Positions 63,945 to 64,000 of a DNA stretch of 64,000 nt are shown piece by piece. The notes under the pieces were generated by a model, which did no database searches, was not told where the DNA came from, and saw only the letters and a program-made list of their open reading frames with translations. How positions within the stretch are numbered: the stretch's first letter is position 1; the number at the start of each line of letters is the position of its first letter. Where the stretch lies: the NCBI GenBank assembly GCA_021648845.1, contig JAKJHY010000023.1, positions 28,357 through 92,356 of the forward strand, in the 5' to 3' direction. Position numbers and translations under genes: made by a program. The stretch comes from Mycobacterium sp. MBM (GTDB lineage Bacteria; Actinomycetota; Actinomycetes; Mycobacteriales; Mycobacteriaceae).

Positions 63945-64000
63945 CTAGTACCCAGGTTTGATGCCGAGGTCGGTGAGGATCTGGCGCTGAGCGTCGGGAA
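63945..64000 (-). CDS. 3' end of a leftward gene, 5' part beyond window
   Basis: Open frame entering from the right edge on the minus strand, ending QRQILTDLGIKPGY then TAG. About 18 codons are visible, too few to assign. The tail recalls the C-termini of some insertion-sequence transposases, but that is only an impression. Confidence 0.3.
   Translation of the reverse strand, partial: PDAQRQILTDLGIKPGY

Overview
The window is a chromosomal segment from a high-GC actinobacterium, almost certainly a fast-growing mycobacterium (Mycolicibacterium-like). It carries the replication origin with the typical mycobacterial order rpmH-dnaA-oriC-dnaN-gnd-recF-DUF721-gyrB-gyrA. The gnd gene between dnaN and recF is typical of fast growers such as M. 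smegmatis and is absent from that place in M. tuberculosis. All gene identities come from reading translated sequence and comparing it with remembered families; no database search was run.

Layout, left to right. 1-8.5 kb: a zinc formaldehyde dehydrogenase cut by the window edge, leuS, then homologues of Rv0040c to Rv0036c. 8.6-10.3 kb: an ankyrin-repeat protein and an Asp/Gly-rich repeat protein. 10.3-22.6 kb: pcnA, mutT4, a DUF6049 membrane protein, murJ with a pseudokinase tail, sigM and its anti-sigma factor, trxB, trxA, cwlM. 22.6-29.0 kb: the leftward block GNAT-parB-parA-rsmG-jag-yidC-yidD-rnpA-rpmH, with two perfect parS sites inside coding sequence. 29.0-40.3 kb: the dnaA promoter, dnaA, oriC, dnaN, gnd, recF, DUF721, gyrB, gyrA. 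40.3-57.9 kb: DUF3566 protein, tRNA-Ile, a DLW-39-like microprotein, tRNA-Ala, an MmpS-like lipoprotein, an arylsulfatase, cwsA, ppiA, a PH-domain protein, crgA, a DUF881 protein, trpG, and the leftward operon fhaA-fhaB-pstP-rodA-pbpA-pknA-pknB, then tRNA-Leu(CAG).

Much of the core works as one growth-control unit. PknA and PknB phosphorylate cell-wall factors and PstP reverses this. FhaA, the MurJ pseudokinase and CwlM are known PknB-linked regulators, RodA and PbpA polymerise and cross-link peptidoglycan, and CrgA and CwsA act at the divisome and pole. All of these flank the replication and segregation genes.

After tRNA-Leu, from about 58.0 kb to the window end, composition changes: more A/T at third positions, TTA leucine codons, no recognisable core genes. 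This looks like an acquired island. It holds a leftward XRE regulator, two small overlapping ORFs, and two large genes that overlap by one base: a HAD phosphatase-phosphoribosyltransferase fusion and a PfkB kinase-double SIS fusion with two CxxC motifs. I do not recognise this pair as a described system; it is the main candidate novelty here.
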